From an uncultured Eggerthellaceae bacterium (GTDB taxonomy: Bacteria; Actinomycetota; Coriobacteriia; Coriobacteriales; Eggerthellaceae), in contig CAKTWD010000053.1 of the NCBI GenBank assembly GCA_934630485.1, forward strand, positions 1 to 10,449: a DNA stretch of 10,449 bases. Reading direction: 5' to 3'. Of this stretch, positions 1 to 6,280 are shown in pieces (positions within the stretch are counted from its first letter, which is position 1; the number at the start of each line of letters is the position of its first letter). Below the pieces are notes generated by a model, which saw nothing but the letters and a program-made list of their open reading frames with translations, did no database searches and was not told the origin of the DNA. The translations under genes and the position numbers were made by a program.

Positions 1-459
1 GAGGACGCCGTCACCGTGGTGCTGGTGGTTTTCGGCATCGCCGGCCTTTTGGGTAGCGCGGTGTGCACGCGTTTCTATTCGGCGAAATCGTCCTTCTTCC
101 CGTGCGCCGTCATTGCCGGCGTTGCGTTCTCGTTGGCGGTGCTTCGTCCCAGCGTCGCAGCTCTCCCGCTGCTCATCGCGGTATGCGTGCTGTGGGGCGT
201 GTCGGGTTCGGGATACAACATCGTGTACCAGGCGAAGGTCATCGAGGTTGCCGACGAGTCCGAGCAGACTGTCGCCATGGCCATGTTCTCGGGCATCTTC
301 AACCTTGGCATTGGCACGGGAAGCTTTATCGGCGGCTCCGTTTGCACGTATCTCGGTCTTCAGTACGTTGGTTTTTTCGGGTGCGCCATCGCGATGGTCG
401 CGCTTGCTTATTGCGTTTTCGTTCTGGTTCCTCGCATGCGACGTCGGCGGGTATATTAA
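1..459 (+). CDS. MFS transporter, C-terminal part (5'-truncated by window edge)
   Basis: The reading frame is open from base 1 and ends at TAA 457-459, so about 152 C-terminal residues are visible and the start lies outside. They form several hydrophobic membrane segments with short polar loops and end in a basic tail (RMRRRR), typical of a cytoplasmic C-terminus. The stretch FNLGIGTGSFIGG resembles the glycine-rich helix 11 of drug:H+ antiporter (DHA1) and sugar-efflux MFS proteins such as the AraJ/YdeA type. The likely role is proton-coupled export of a small molecule at the inner membrane; the substrate cannot be told. A 53-base gap separates it from the next gene and no terminator is seen in it, so read-through is possible. 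A weak TATATT (452-457) overlaps the stop codon and could serve the next gene, but it has no convincing -35 box. Confidence 0.8.
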   Translation, partial: EDAVTVVLVVFGIAGLLGSAVCTRFYSAKSSFFPCAVIAGVAFSLAVLRPSVAALPLLIAVCVLWGVSGSGYNIVYQAKVIEVADESEQTVAMAMFSGIFNLGIGTGSFIGGSVCTYLGLQYVGFFGCAIAMVALAYCVFVLVPRMRRRRVY

Positions 460-480
460 ACTCTTCACGGCAAATAAACG

Positions 481-496
481 CATTTCAGCATTTCAG
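481..496 (+). repeat. Two tandem 8-bp repeats upstream of ABC-F gene
   Basis: The unit CATTTCAG occurs twice head to tail (481-488 and 489-496), directly before the AGGGGA ribosome binding site (498-503) of the ABC-F gene. It may be chance, slippage-derived, or part of the leader. No function is assigned. Confidence 0.5.
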
Positions 497-512
497 CAGG
501 GGATAGATTCAC

Positions 513-2639
513 GTGATAATGCAGGTTTCCCATCTTACGAAGTCGTTCGGCGGCCGGACGCTGTTCTCCGACGTCACCTTCAAGCTGGAGGATCACGACC
601 GCCTGGCGCTGGTCGGTCCGAACGGCGCTGGCAAAACGACTATGCTTCGCATCATTACTGGTCAGGAAGATGCCGATGACGGCGAGGTCTTCTTCGCGCG
701 CGGCACCCGTGTCGGCTACCTCGAGCAGGAAGCCATCGAGATGGGCGAGAACCCCGTTTTCGAAGAGGTCCTTTCCAGCCAGGTCGAGGTTCTTGAAGCC
801 GAGCGCCGTCTTCATAAGCTCGAGTCCGAGCTTGGCGCCAATCCCGACGAGAAACAGCTTGCCGCAGCCGGCCGCGCTCGTGACGAGTACGAGGCCTTGG
901 GTGGCTACAGCATCGAGGCGAAGGTTCGCAGCGTGCTGTTCGGCCTGGGCTTCAAAGAAGCCGATATGGACCGCTTGACCACCGATTTCTCGGGCGGTTG
1001 GCAGATGCGCCTTGCCTTGGCGAAGCTTCTGGTGCGCAACCCCGATTTGCTTCTGCTGGACGAGCCCACCAACCATCTCGACCTTGAAAGCGTCAAATGG
1101 CTGGAAGGCTTCCTTCGCAGCTACAACGGCGCCGTTGTCGTTGTCAGCCACGACCGCGAATTCATGGACCACATGGTCGATCGCGTTGCCGAAATCGACA
1201 ACGGCCAGGTCATCCTGTACAAAGGCAATTATTCCGCGTATCTGCGCGCTCGCGCCGAGCGCCTTGAGCTTCTGCGCGTCGAGAAGAAGAAGCAGGACGA
1301 GGAAATCGCCCACCTTGAGGCGTTCGTTGAGAAGTTCCGTTACAAGGCAACTAAGGCCAAGCAAGCGCAGGATCGCCTGAAGAAGCTCGAGCAGATCCAG
1401 CAGAACCGCATCGTCATCCCCGAGGAGCGCAAGGTCGTTCACTTCAACTTCAAGCAGCCCGAGCGCACCGGCGACGAGGTCGTTCGCGCACGCGGCTTGG
1501 TGAAACATTTCGGCGAGAAGATCGTTTACGACGGCGTTGACTTCAACATGTACCGCGGCGATAAGATCGCCTTGGTCGGTCCGAACGGCGCCGGCAAGTC
1601 CACGCTGCTGAAGATGATCGCGGGCGTTCTGCAACCCGATGCCGGAACCATCGAATTCGGCGAGAAGGTTTCGAAAACTTATTACGCCCAGCACCAGCTT
1701 GAGCAGTTGAACTCGGGAAACACGGTTTTCGAAGAGCTCGATCGCGTGGCTCCCGCCTGGACCATGTCGCAGGTGCGCACGCTGCTGGGCGCGTTCTTGT
1801 TCAAAGACGACGACGTCGATAAGCGCGTGAGCGTGCTTTCCGGCGGCGAGAAGGGTCGTTTGGCGCTGGCGAAGATGCTCGTCGCGCCCCGTCCTTTGCT
1901 ACTGCTGGACGAGCCCACCAACCATCTGGACATCGCGTCGGCCGACGTGCTCGAGCAGGCGCTTCAGCGCTTCGATGGCACCATCCTCCTTATCACGCAC
2001 GACCGCCATCTCATTCGTTCGGTTGCGAACCGCATTGTCGAGATCATGCCCGGCAAGATCACCAACTACGACGGCGATTACGACTATTACCTGTTCAAGA
2101 CGGGGCAGGACGACACCGCGGGCGTTCCTGCGGGTTTGGGTCGCGGCCCGTCGCAGGCGGCCACATCCGACTCTTTCGCGAAGGCCGATAACGGCGCGAA
2201 GGGCGCAAATCACGCCTCCAGCAAGACGCCTGCAGCGGGTTCTTCAACAAAAACCCAGGTCACGGTTAACAAGCATGCACGGGGCTCAAAGTCGGCGGAT
2301 GATGTGGCAAGCGTCACGGCGCCGCGCGCTTCGGCTCCGAAAACCAAGGAGCAGAAGCGCCGCGAGGCAGAAGCCCGCAACCGGGCTTATGCCGCCCTTA
2401 AGAACCAGCGCAAGCGCATCGCCGAGTTGGACAAGCAGCTCGAGCGCGACAACGCACGCATGGCCGAGATCATGGAAATGCTTGCCGACCCTGATTTCTA
2501 CACCAACGAGGAGTCGACTTCCGACGTTATCGCCGAGCACGCCAAGCTGAAGGCGCGCATCGAGTCGGCCGAGGAAGAGTGGTTCCTGCTGAACGAGGAA
2601 GTCGAATCCGAAATCGCCAAGCAGAAAGAGCTGGTGTAG
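513..2639 (+). CDS. ABC-F family ATPase (translation factor type, Uup/YdiF/YheS-like)
   Basis: This 708-residue protein has two ABC ATPase domains and no membrane segments, the layout of ABC-F proteins, which act on ribosomes rather than in transport. Domain 1 has Walker A GPNGAGKTT (35-43), signature SGGWQMR (160-166), Walker B with LLDEPTNHLD (181-190) and switch SHD (212-214). A charged helical linker (about 240-310), the presumed ribosomal P-site-reaching arm, joins it to domain 2, with Walker A GPNGAGKST (356-364), signature LSGGEKGR (442-449), DEPTNHLD (466-473) and THD (495-497). A low-complexity Ala/Ser/Thr/Lys linker (about 531-610) leads to a charged coiled coil (about 611-706), as in Uup/YdiF C-terminal domains. 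GTG 513 is preferred: AGGGGA (498-503) is 9 bases upstream, against 15 for ATG 519. Known family roles include rescue of stalled ribosomes and antibiotic resistance; which applies here is not visible. trmL follows 2 bases after the stop. Confidence 0.93.
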   Translation: MIMQVSHLTKSFGGRTLFSDVTFKLEDHDRLALVGPNGAGKTTMLRIITGQEDADDGEVFFARGTRVGYLEQEAIEMGENPVFEEVLSSQVEVLEAERRLHKLESELGANPDEKQLAAAGRARDEYEALGGYSIEAKVRSVLFGLGFKEADMDRLTTDFSGGWQMRLALAKLLVRNPDLLLLDEPTNHLDLESVKWLEGFLRSYNGAVVVVSHDREFMDHMVDRVAEIDNGQVILYKGNYSAYLRARAERLELLRVEKKKQDEEIAHLEAFVEKFRYKATKAKQAQDRLKKLEQIQQNRIVIPEERKVVHFNFKQPERTGDEVVRARGLVKHFGEKIVYDGVDFNMYRGDKIALVGPNGAGKSTLLKMIAGVLQPDAGTIEFGEKVSKTYYAQHQLEQLNSGNTVFEELDRVAPAWTMSQVRTLLGAFLFKDDDVDKRVSVLSGGEKGRLALAKMLVAPRPLLLLDEPTNHLDIASADVLEQALQRFDGTILLITHDRHLIRSVANRIVEIMPGKITNYDGDYDYYLFKTGQDDTAGVPAGLGRGPSQAATSDSFAKADNGAKGANHASSKTPAAGSSTKTQVTVNKHARGSKSADDVASVTAPRASAPKTKEQKRREAEARNRAYAALKNQRKRIAELDKQLERDNARMAEIMEMLADPDFYTNEESTSDVIAEHAKLKARIESAEEEWFLLNEEVESEIAKQKELV

Positions 2640-2641
2640 TC

Positions 2642-3148
2642 ATGGGCCTCGTTCGCGACGAAACCCGGGCGTGCGTGTCGGACCCTGTGCTGAACATCGT
2701 TTTGGTCGAGCCCGAGATCCCGCAGAACACGGGCAACATCGCTCGCACCTGCGCCTGCATCGGCGCTCGTCTTCATCTGGTCGAGCCTATGGGGTTCAGG
2801 CTTTCCGAGCGAAATCTCAAGCGCGCGGGGTGCGATTACTGGGACGATGTCGATATCATCCAGTGGGCCGGCTCCCAGGCGTTCCTCGAGGCGCATGGTG
2901 CAGACGAGCTGCACTTGTTCACAGGTCATGCAACCAAGGGCTACACTGACGCCTCCTATACGAAGGGGTCGTTTTTGCTGTTCGGGCGCGAGAGCCGCGG
3001 CCTTGATGCGAACCTGATGAGCGCGTACGAAAGCTCTTGCGTTCGCATCCCCATGCGCGAGAACGAGCGCAGCCTGAATCTGTCGAACGCGGTTGCCATC
3101 GCTTCATTCGAGGCTTTGCGCCAAATGGGTTTCCCCAATTTGGTTTAG
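2642..3148 (+). CDS. trmL: tRNA (cytidine/uridine-34 2'-O)-methyltransferase TrmL
   Basis: This 168-residue SPOUT-class methyltransferase uses S-adenosylmethionine to methylate the wobble-base ribose of tRNA-Leu species in the cytoplasm. Sequence evidence: the N-terminal block IVLVEPEIPQNTGNIAR (19-35), EPMGF (48-52), the SAM-knot loop LFGRESRGL (113-121) and the C-terminal knot IPMRENERSLNLSNAVAI (136-153), all closely matching E. coli TrmL (157 residues). ATG 2642 is 2 bases after the ABC-F stop with AAAGAG at 2625-2630, so translation is probably coupled. The frame stays open upstream to 2579, but that part only repeats the ABC-F gene in another frame. An internal GTG at 2687 would give a length closer to the family's, so the first 15 residues are less certain. 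Its pairing with a ribosome-acting ATPase fits a small translation operon. Confidence 0.93.
   Translation: MGLVRDETRACVSDPVLNIVLVEPEIPQNTGNIARTCACIGARLHLVEPMGFRLSERNLKRAGCDYWDDVDIIQWAGSQAFLEAHGADELHLFTGHATKGYTDASYTKGSFLLFGRESRGLDANLMSAYESSCVRIPMRENERSLNLSNAVAIASFEALRQMGFPNLV
3121..3146 (+). terminator. Possible weak hairpin overlapping the trmL stop codon
   Basis: CCAAATGGG (3121-3129) can pair with CCC (3133-3135) and ATTTGG (3138-3143) across a TTT loop with a two-base bulge, followed by only three T (3144-3146). It lies in the last codons of trmL. The short T-run makes it a poor intrinsic terminator; it may merely stabilise the mRNA end or be chance. Confidence 0.22.
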
Positions 3149-3241
3149 CGGGCTGCGCGGTATCGCTTGGAAACGGATTCCTTACGTTTGCCCGATTTAT
3201 TGGGGAACCGCAGTGGGCGTGCCGTTTTGCATTGTTGTTTT

Positions 3242-3250
3242 TGCTAGAAT
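3242..3250 (+). promoter_or_regulatory. Probable extended -10 promoter of adk
   Basis: TGCTAGAAT (3242-3250) combines the TGn extension with a TAGAAT -10 box in an AT-richer patch between trmL and adk. No good -35 box lies 16-18 bases upstream; TTGCAT (3227-3232) is too close, at 12 bases. Extended -10 promoters tolerate a weak -35. The transcript would start near 3257 and carry the AGAAAGGA ribosome binding site at 3268-3275. Confidence 0.5.
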
Positions 3251-3283
3251 GAACGTACTGTTGATACAGAAAGGACAGTTGCT

Positions 3284-3910
3284 ATGAATATCGTTTTGTT
3301 GGGTGCTCCGGGCGCAGGCAAGGGCACGCAGGCTGCGAAACTTGTTGAGGAGTTCGGTACCCCCCACATCTCCACGGGCGACATGCTTCGCGCCGCCGTC
3401 AAGGCCGGCACCGAGCTTGGCAAGAAGGCCAAGTCCTACATGGACGCCGGCGATCTTGTTCCTGACGAGGTCATCATCGGCTTGGTTATCGAGCGCCTTG
3501 GCCAGCCCGACACTGAAAAGGGCTTCATCCTTGACGGTTTCCCGCGCACCACTGCTCAGGCAGTCGCACTCGACGCCGAGCTTGGCAAGCTGGAGCGTCC
3601 TCTTGAAGCCGCTCTGCTCATCGATGTCGATTCCGAGGTCATCATCAAGCGCCTGACCTCCCGTCGCATGTGCAAGGAGTGCGGCTTCATCGGCAGCGAC
3701 GCCGACGCCGCTTGCCCCAAGTGCGGTGGCGAGATGTACCAGCGCGACGACGACAACGAGGCCACCGTCCGCAACCGCCTCGATGTGTACGAGAAGTCCA
3801 CGTCCCCGCTCATCGACTACTACCGCGGCTGCGAGCTTCTGGTCACCATCGATGGTGACCGCGATCCTCAGGTTGTCTATGCCGACGTCAAGAAAGCCCT
3901 CAACCTGTAG
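3284..3910 (+). CDS. adk: Adenylate kinase (zinc-finger LID type)
   Basis: This 208-residue cytoplasmic enzyme catalyses ATP + AMP = 2 ADP and sets the adenylate balance. The P-loop is GAPGAGKGT (7-15), the AMP-binding segment ISTGDMLR (29-36) and GFPRT (85-89). The LID runs from RLTSRRMC to RDDDNEATVRNRL and contains C130-x2-C133 and C144-x2-C147, a likely structural zinc site. Only ten residues separate the two Cys pairs, whereas Bacillus-type long Adks (about 217 residues) have sixteen between the corresponding pairs. The start is firm: AGAAAGGA (3268-3275) ends 8 bases before ATG 3284. In many bacteria adk follows secY in the ribosomal protein cluster; here its neighbours are trmL and a membrane protein. 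It has its own probable promoter and a strong terminator at 3983, so it is probably transcribed alone. Confidence 0.96.
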   Translation: MNIVLLGAPGAGKGTQAAKLVEEFGTPHISTGDMLRAAVKAGTELGKKAKSYMDAGDLVPDEVIIGLVIERLGQPDTEKGFILDGFPRTTAQAVALDAELGKLERPLEAALLIDVDSEVIIKRLTSRRMCKECGFIGSDADAACPKCGGEMYQRDDDNEATVRNRLDVYEKSTSPLIDYYRGCELLVTIDGDRDPQVVYADVKKALNL

Positions 3911-3922
3911 CCTTCCTGCAAG

Positions 3923-3980
3923 GCTTCGCCAATGCGAAGCGGGCACGCCCGCAATGCGCATTCCGTTCAGGTCGAACCTG
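3923..3980. repeat. Run of four small inverted repeats downstream of adk
   Basis: Four dyads follow one another: GCTTCGC/GCGAAGC with a 4-base loop (3923-3940); GCGGGC/GCCCGC with only 2 bases between (3939-3952); the palindrome AATGCGCATT (3953-3962); and CAGGT/ACCTG around CGA (3968-3980). CAATGCG occurs twice, at 3930 and 3952. They lie between the adk stop and its terminator, so they would form a structured 3' UTR. This resembles a REP-like or mRNA-stabilising region, but copy number elsewhere is unknown. Confidence 0.5.
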
Positions 3981-3982
3981 TC

Positions 3983-4016
3983 AAGCGACCCTGGTTTCCG
4001 GGGTCGCTTTTCTTTT
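3983..4016 (+). terminator. Strong intrinsic terminator after adk
   Basis: AAGCGACCCTGG (3983-3994) pairs with CCGGGGTCGCTT (3998-4009) across a TTT loop. This is 12 pairs including one T-G wobble, GC-rich at its core, followed by TTCTTTT (4010-4016). It ends the adk transcript and isolates it from the membrane-protein gene, whose -10 box begins 40 bases later. Confidence 0.92.
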
Positions 4017-4055
4017 GCGTTGCATCGTGCTGTCGTGGCGTGTGGCTCCGTGGCG

Positions 4056-4061
4056 TATAAT
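4056..4061 (+). promoter_or_regulatory. Consensus -10 box (TATAAT) of the membrane-protein gene
   Basis: A perfect TATAAT lies at 4056-4061, after the adk terminator. The -35 region is not recognisable (about TCGTGG at 4033-4038). Transcription should start about 4067-4071, and the ATG is at 4071, so the mRNA would have a 0-4 base leader. The 9 bases between the box and ATG hold no Shine-Dalgarno sequence, which agrees with leaderless translation as is common in actinobacteria. Confidence 0.7.
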
Positions 4062-4070
4062 GACAGCCGT

Positions 4071-6248
4071 ATGCCTACCTTATTCGAAAACATCGCCCAA
4101 GCTTTCAAGCATCTCATGCGCCTGCATAAAGGCGAGGTGCTTCATATTCTGCGCGCCATCGTCGGCATCGTCATCACGGCGGTCTTGCTTGAATGCCTGG
4201 TGTTCAACTTCAATTATTTCCGCACGCTCGGGTACAGTTCGACCGATCTCACAAGCCAGCTCACGCTACAGCAAAATGCCGCGAAGCAATACAAGCTCAC
4301 CGAGGTCGACCATGTCATCGAATTCTCGAACATCAACAAGCACATCGATAACCTTTACCTGAACCTCGACCCCGATCAGCCGGCTCAGGTGGTTGAAGTG
4401 AAGGTTCAGTTCACCGACGAGGCCCATGCCACTTACTTCGACTCTACTGAGTACACGCAGGGTGTGCCCGTTGTCGAGGTGTCCACCACTAGCAAGGGCA
4501 GCAAGTACCTGAATCTGAATACCACAGGCAACGTCACCAACTTGCACATCGAGATCGTCAGCAAAAAAACCAGTTACCCGCTCTACCTGCTGGGCGTGAG
4601 CATCAACACGCCCGAGCCTTTTGCGTTCAACCCGTTGCGCTTCGTCATCGTGCTGTCGCTGCTTCTGTTGGGGTACGCGTTCCGCCCGAAGTCGAGCATC
4701 TACAAGCTTGGTATTCGCGAGACCCCGCGCCTGTCGCGCGGCATCATGGTGTGCGCTGTCATTATCGAGATCTTCGTCATGTCTGCTTACCTGCTTTTCG
4801 GGTCGAACCTGGTCGGCATCGCCACGAAGGACTACAACAGCGGTTCATGGGACCAGAAAAGTATCGTCAACGTGTTCGAGGTGGGCGGCGAGAACGCCCA
4901 GCAATATGCCATGCTTGCCCAGTCGCTTGCCAACGGCAAGCTCTACCTCGAGGAAGAGCCGCCTGACTGGCTGAAAGAGATGGACGAGCCGTACGATCGC
5001 GGCGCCCGTGACGAGCTTCAGAAGGAAACGGGCGAGCCGTATCTGTTCGACGTCGCCTATTACGAGGGCCATTACTACGTTTATTTCGGCGTCGTTCCCG
5101 AAGTCGTGTTCTACCTTCCGTTCTATTTGCTGACGGGGAAGAATTTCCCCACAGCGATAGGCATCCTCATCATGTGCATCCTTTTTGTGGCGGGTTGCGC
5201 GGCGCTGCTCGATCGATTCGCTCGGTATCATTTCAAGCGCGTGAGCCTTGGCTTGTATCTGCTGCTGCAAATTCCGTTGGTCATGTGCTGCGGGCTTCTG
5301 TATTTGCTTAAGTTCCCGACGTTTTACTCGCTGCCCATCATGTGCGCCATGGCGTTCTCTATTTGGGGCCTGTACTTTTGGATGCGCGGCCGCAGTTCCG
5401 AGCGTGCAAGCGGCTGGTATCTTGCCGGGTCGCTGTGCATGGCGCTGGTGTTCGGCTGCCGCCCCCAGCTGGTGGTGTTCTCGCTTCTGGCGTTCCCGCT
5501 GTTCTGGAACAAGTTCATCACGAAGGGCCATATCCGCACGAAGCAGGGCGTGCGGCAGTTTGCATGCTTGGTGGCGCCGTACGTCGTGGTGGTTGCGGGC
5601 GTCATGTGGTACAACTACGCGCGCTTCGGCTCGCCCATGGATTTCGGCGCGAATTACAACCTCACCGTCAACGACATGACGAAGCGCGGCATGAACGTCG
5701 GGCGCATCGCGCCGGCGCTGTTCGCGTACTTCTTTCAAACGCCTTCCACCACCGGTGTGTTCCCCTTCATCCAGGGCGTGCATTTCGAAACCACGTATCT
5801 GGGGCAAACCATCAAGGAGGTCACGTTCGGCGGCATCTTCGCAACGATTCCGCTTCTGTGGGTTCTTCTGTTCGCGCGTCCCATCCTGAAGCTTCGCCTG
5901 CGCCAGCGCAGCACCCATACGGTTGCCTCGGTCGTCATGGTGCTTCTTGCAAGCGGCTTCATCGTCGCGATCCTCGATGCCGAGATGGCAGGCATCCTGC
6001 AGCGTTATTACGCCGACTTCAGCTTCATGTTCCTGGCGGCCACGGTTTTGCTGGTGTTCATCGTCAACGAGAATCTGCCGGTGGGCTCCGATCTTTCCAA
6101 CAGACTCATGTTTTGCTTGACGCTCGCTGTTGCCGTGTCGGTGGCGTACAGCGTGCTGCTCTGCTTCATCCCCGAAACCGGCTGGGTTTCCGACATCTAC
6201 CCGTGGGCATACCACGACATACTCGAAATGGTTCGATTCTGGGCTTGA
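4071..6248 (+). CDS. Polytopic membrane protein, probable GT-C/family 39-like glycosyltransferase
   Basis: This 725-residue protein is not recognised as a named gene. An N-terminal membrane segment (about 26-47) is followed by a hydrophilic, strand-rich domain (about 50-180), probably outside the membrane. Then come about 11-13 hydrophobic segments (around 188-204, 222-243, 343-380, 391-438, 448-480, 497-514, 588-602, 618-636, 650-666 and 678-699), with a soluble loop at about 245-335. Motifs such as YYEGHYYVYFGVVPE (330-344), PFYLLTGK (350-357), YARFGSPMDFG (516-526) and LQRYYADF (643-650) resemble polyprenyl-phosphate-sugar-dependent GT-C membrane proteins. From family knowledge it would add a sugar to a cell-envelope polymer or protein; donor and acceptor are unknown. 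The frame is open well upstream, but ATG 4071 fits the TATAAT at 4056. nagA begins 32 bases after its stop without a visible terminator, so co-transcription is likely. Confidence 0.7.
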   Translation: MPTLFENIAQAFKHLMRLHKGEVLHILRAIVGIVITAVLLECLVFNFNYFRTLGYSSTDLTSQLTLQQNAAKQYKLTEVDHVIEFSNINKHIDNLYLNLDPDQPAQVVEVKVQFTDEAHATYFDSTEYTQGVPVVEVSTTSKGSKYLNLNTTGNVTNLHIEIVSKKTSYPLYLLGVSINTPEPFAFNPLRFVIVLSLLLLGYAFRPKSSIYKLGIRETPRLSRGIMVCAVIIEIFVMSAYLLFGSNLVGIATKDYNSGSWDQKSIVNVFEVGGENAQQYAMLAQSLANGKLYLEEEPPDWLKEMDEPYDRGARDELQKETGEPYLFDVAYYEGHYYVYFGVVPEVVFYLPFYLLTGKNFPTAIGILIMCILFVAGCAALLDRFARYHFKRVSLGLYLLLQIPLVMCCGLLYLLKFPTFYSLPIMCAMAFSIWGLYFWMRGRSSERASGWYLAGSLCMALVFGCRPQLVVFSLLAFPLFWNKFITKGHIRTKQGVRQFACLVAPYVVVVAGVMWYNYARFGSPMDFGANYNLTVNDMTKRGMNVGRIAPALFAYFFQTPSTTGVFPFIQGVHFETTYLGQTIKEVTFGGIFATIPLLWVLLFARPILKLRLRQRSTHTVASVVMVLLASGFIVAILDAEMAGILQRYYADFSFMFLAATVLLVFIVNENLPVGSDLSNRLMFCLTLAVAVSVAYSVLLCFIPETGWVSDIYPWAYHDILEMVRFWA

Positions 6249-6280
6249 TCATAGGCTCGTAACAAAGAAGAAGGTTCATC

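Noticed and set aside
465..1694. Antisense open frame of 409 codons opposite the ABC-F gene
   Set aside because: It lies wholly against an unmistakable conserved gene; its Leu/Val/Ala-rich translation is the typical mirror of GC-rich codon use and shows no domain or ribosome site.
3131..3207. Inverted repeat TTCCCCAAT / ATTGGGGAA with a 59-base loop
   Set aside because: The loop is long, one arm is in trmL codons, and no T-run follows; probably chance.
3215..3950. GGGCGTGCC before adk and GGCACGCCC after it, as possible inverted flanks of a mobile unit
   Set aside because: Nine bases of GC-rich match, no transposase, no target duplication, and the second copy belongs to a local hairpin.
3726..4070. 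Upstream extension of the membrane-protein frame by 115 codons
   Set aside because: It overlaps adk and runs through the strong terminator; TATAAT at 4056 supports the ATG at 4071.
4845..6215. Antisense open frame of 456 codons opposite the membrane-protein gene
   Set aside because: The translation is rich in His, Arg and Gln with no recognisable motif, as expected for the complement of a hydrophobic coding sequence.
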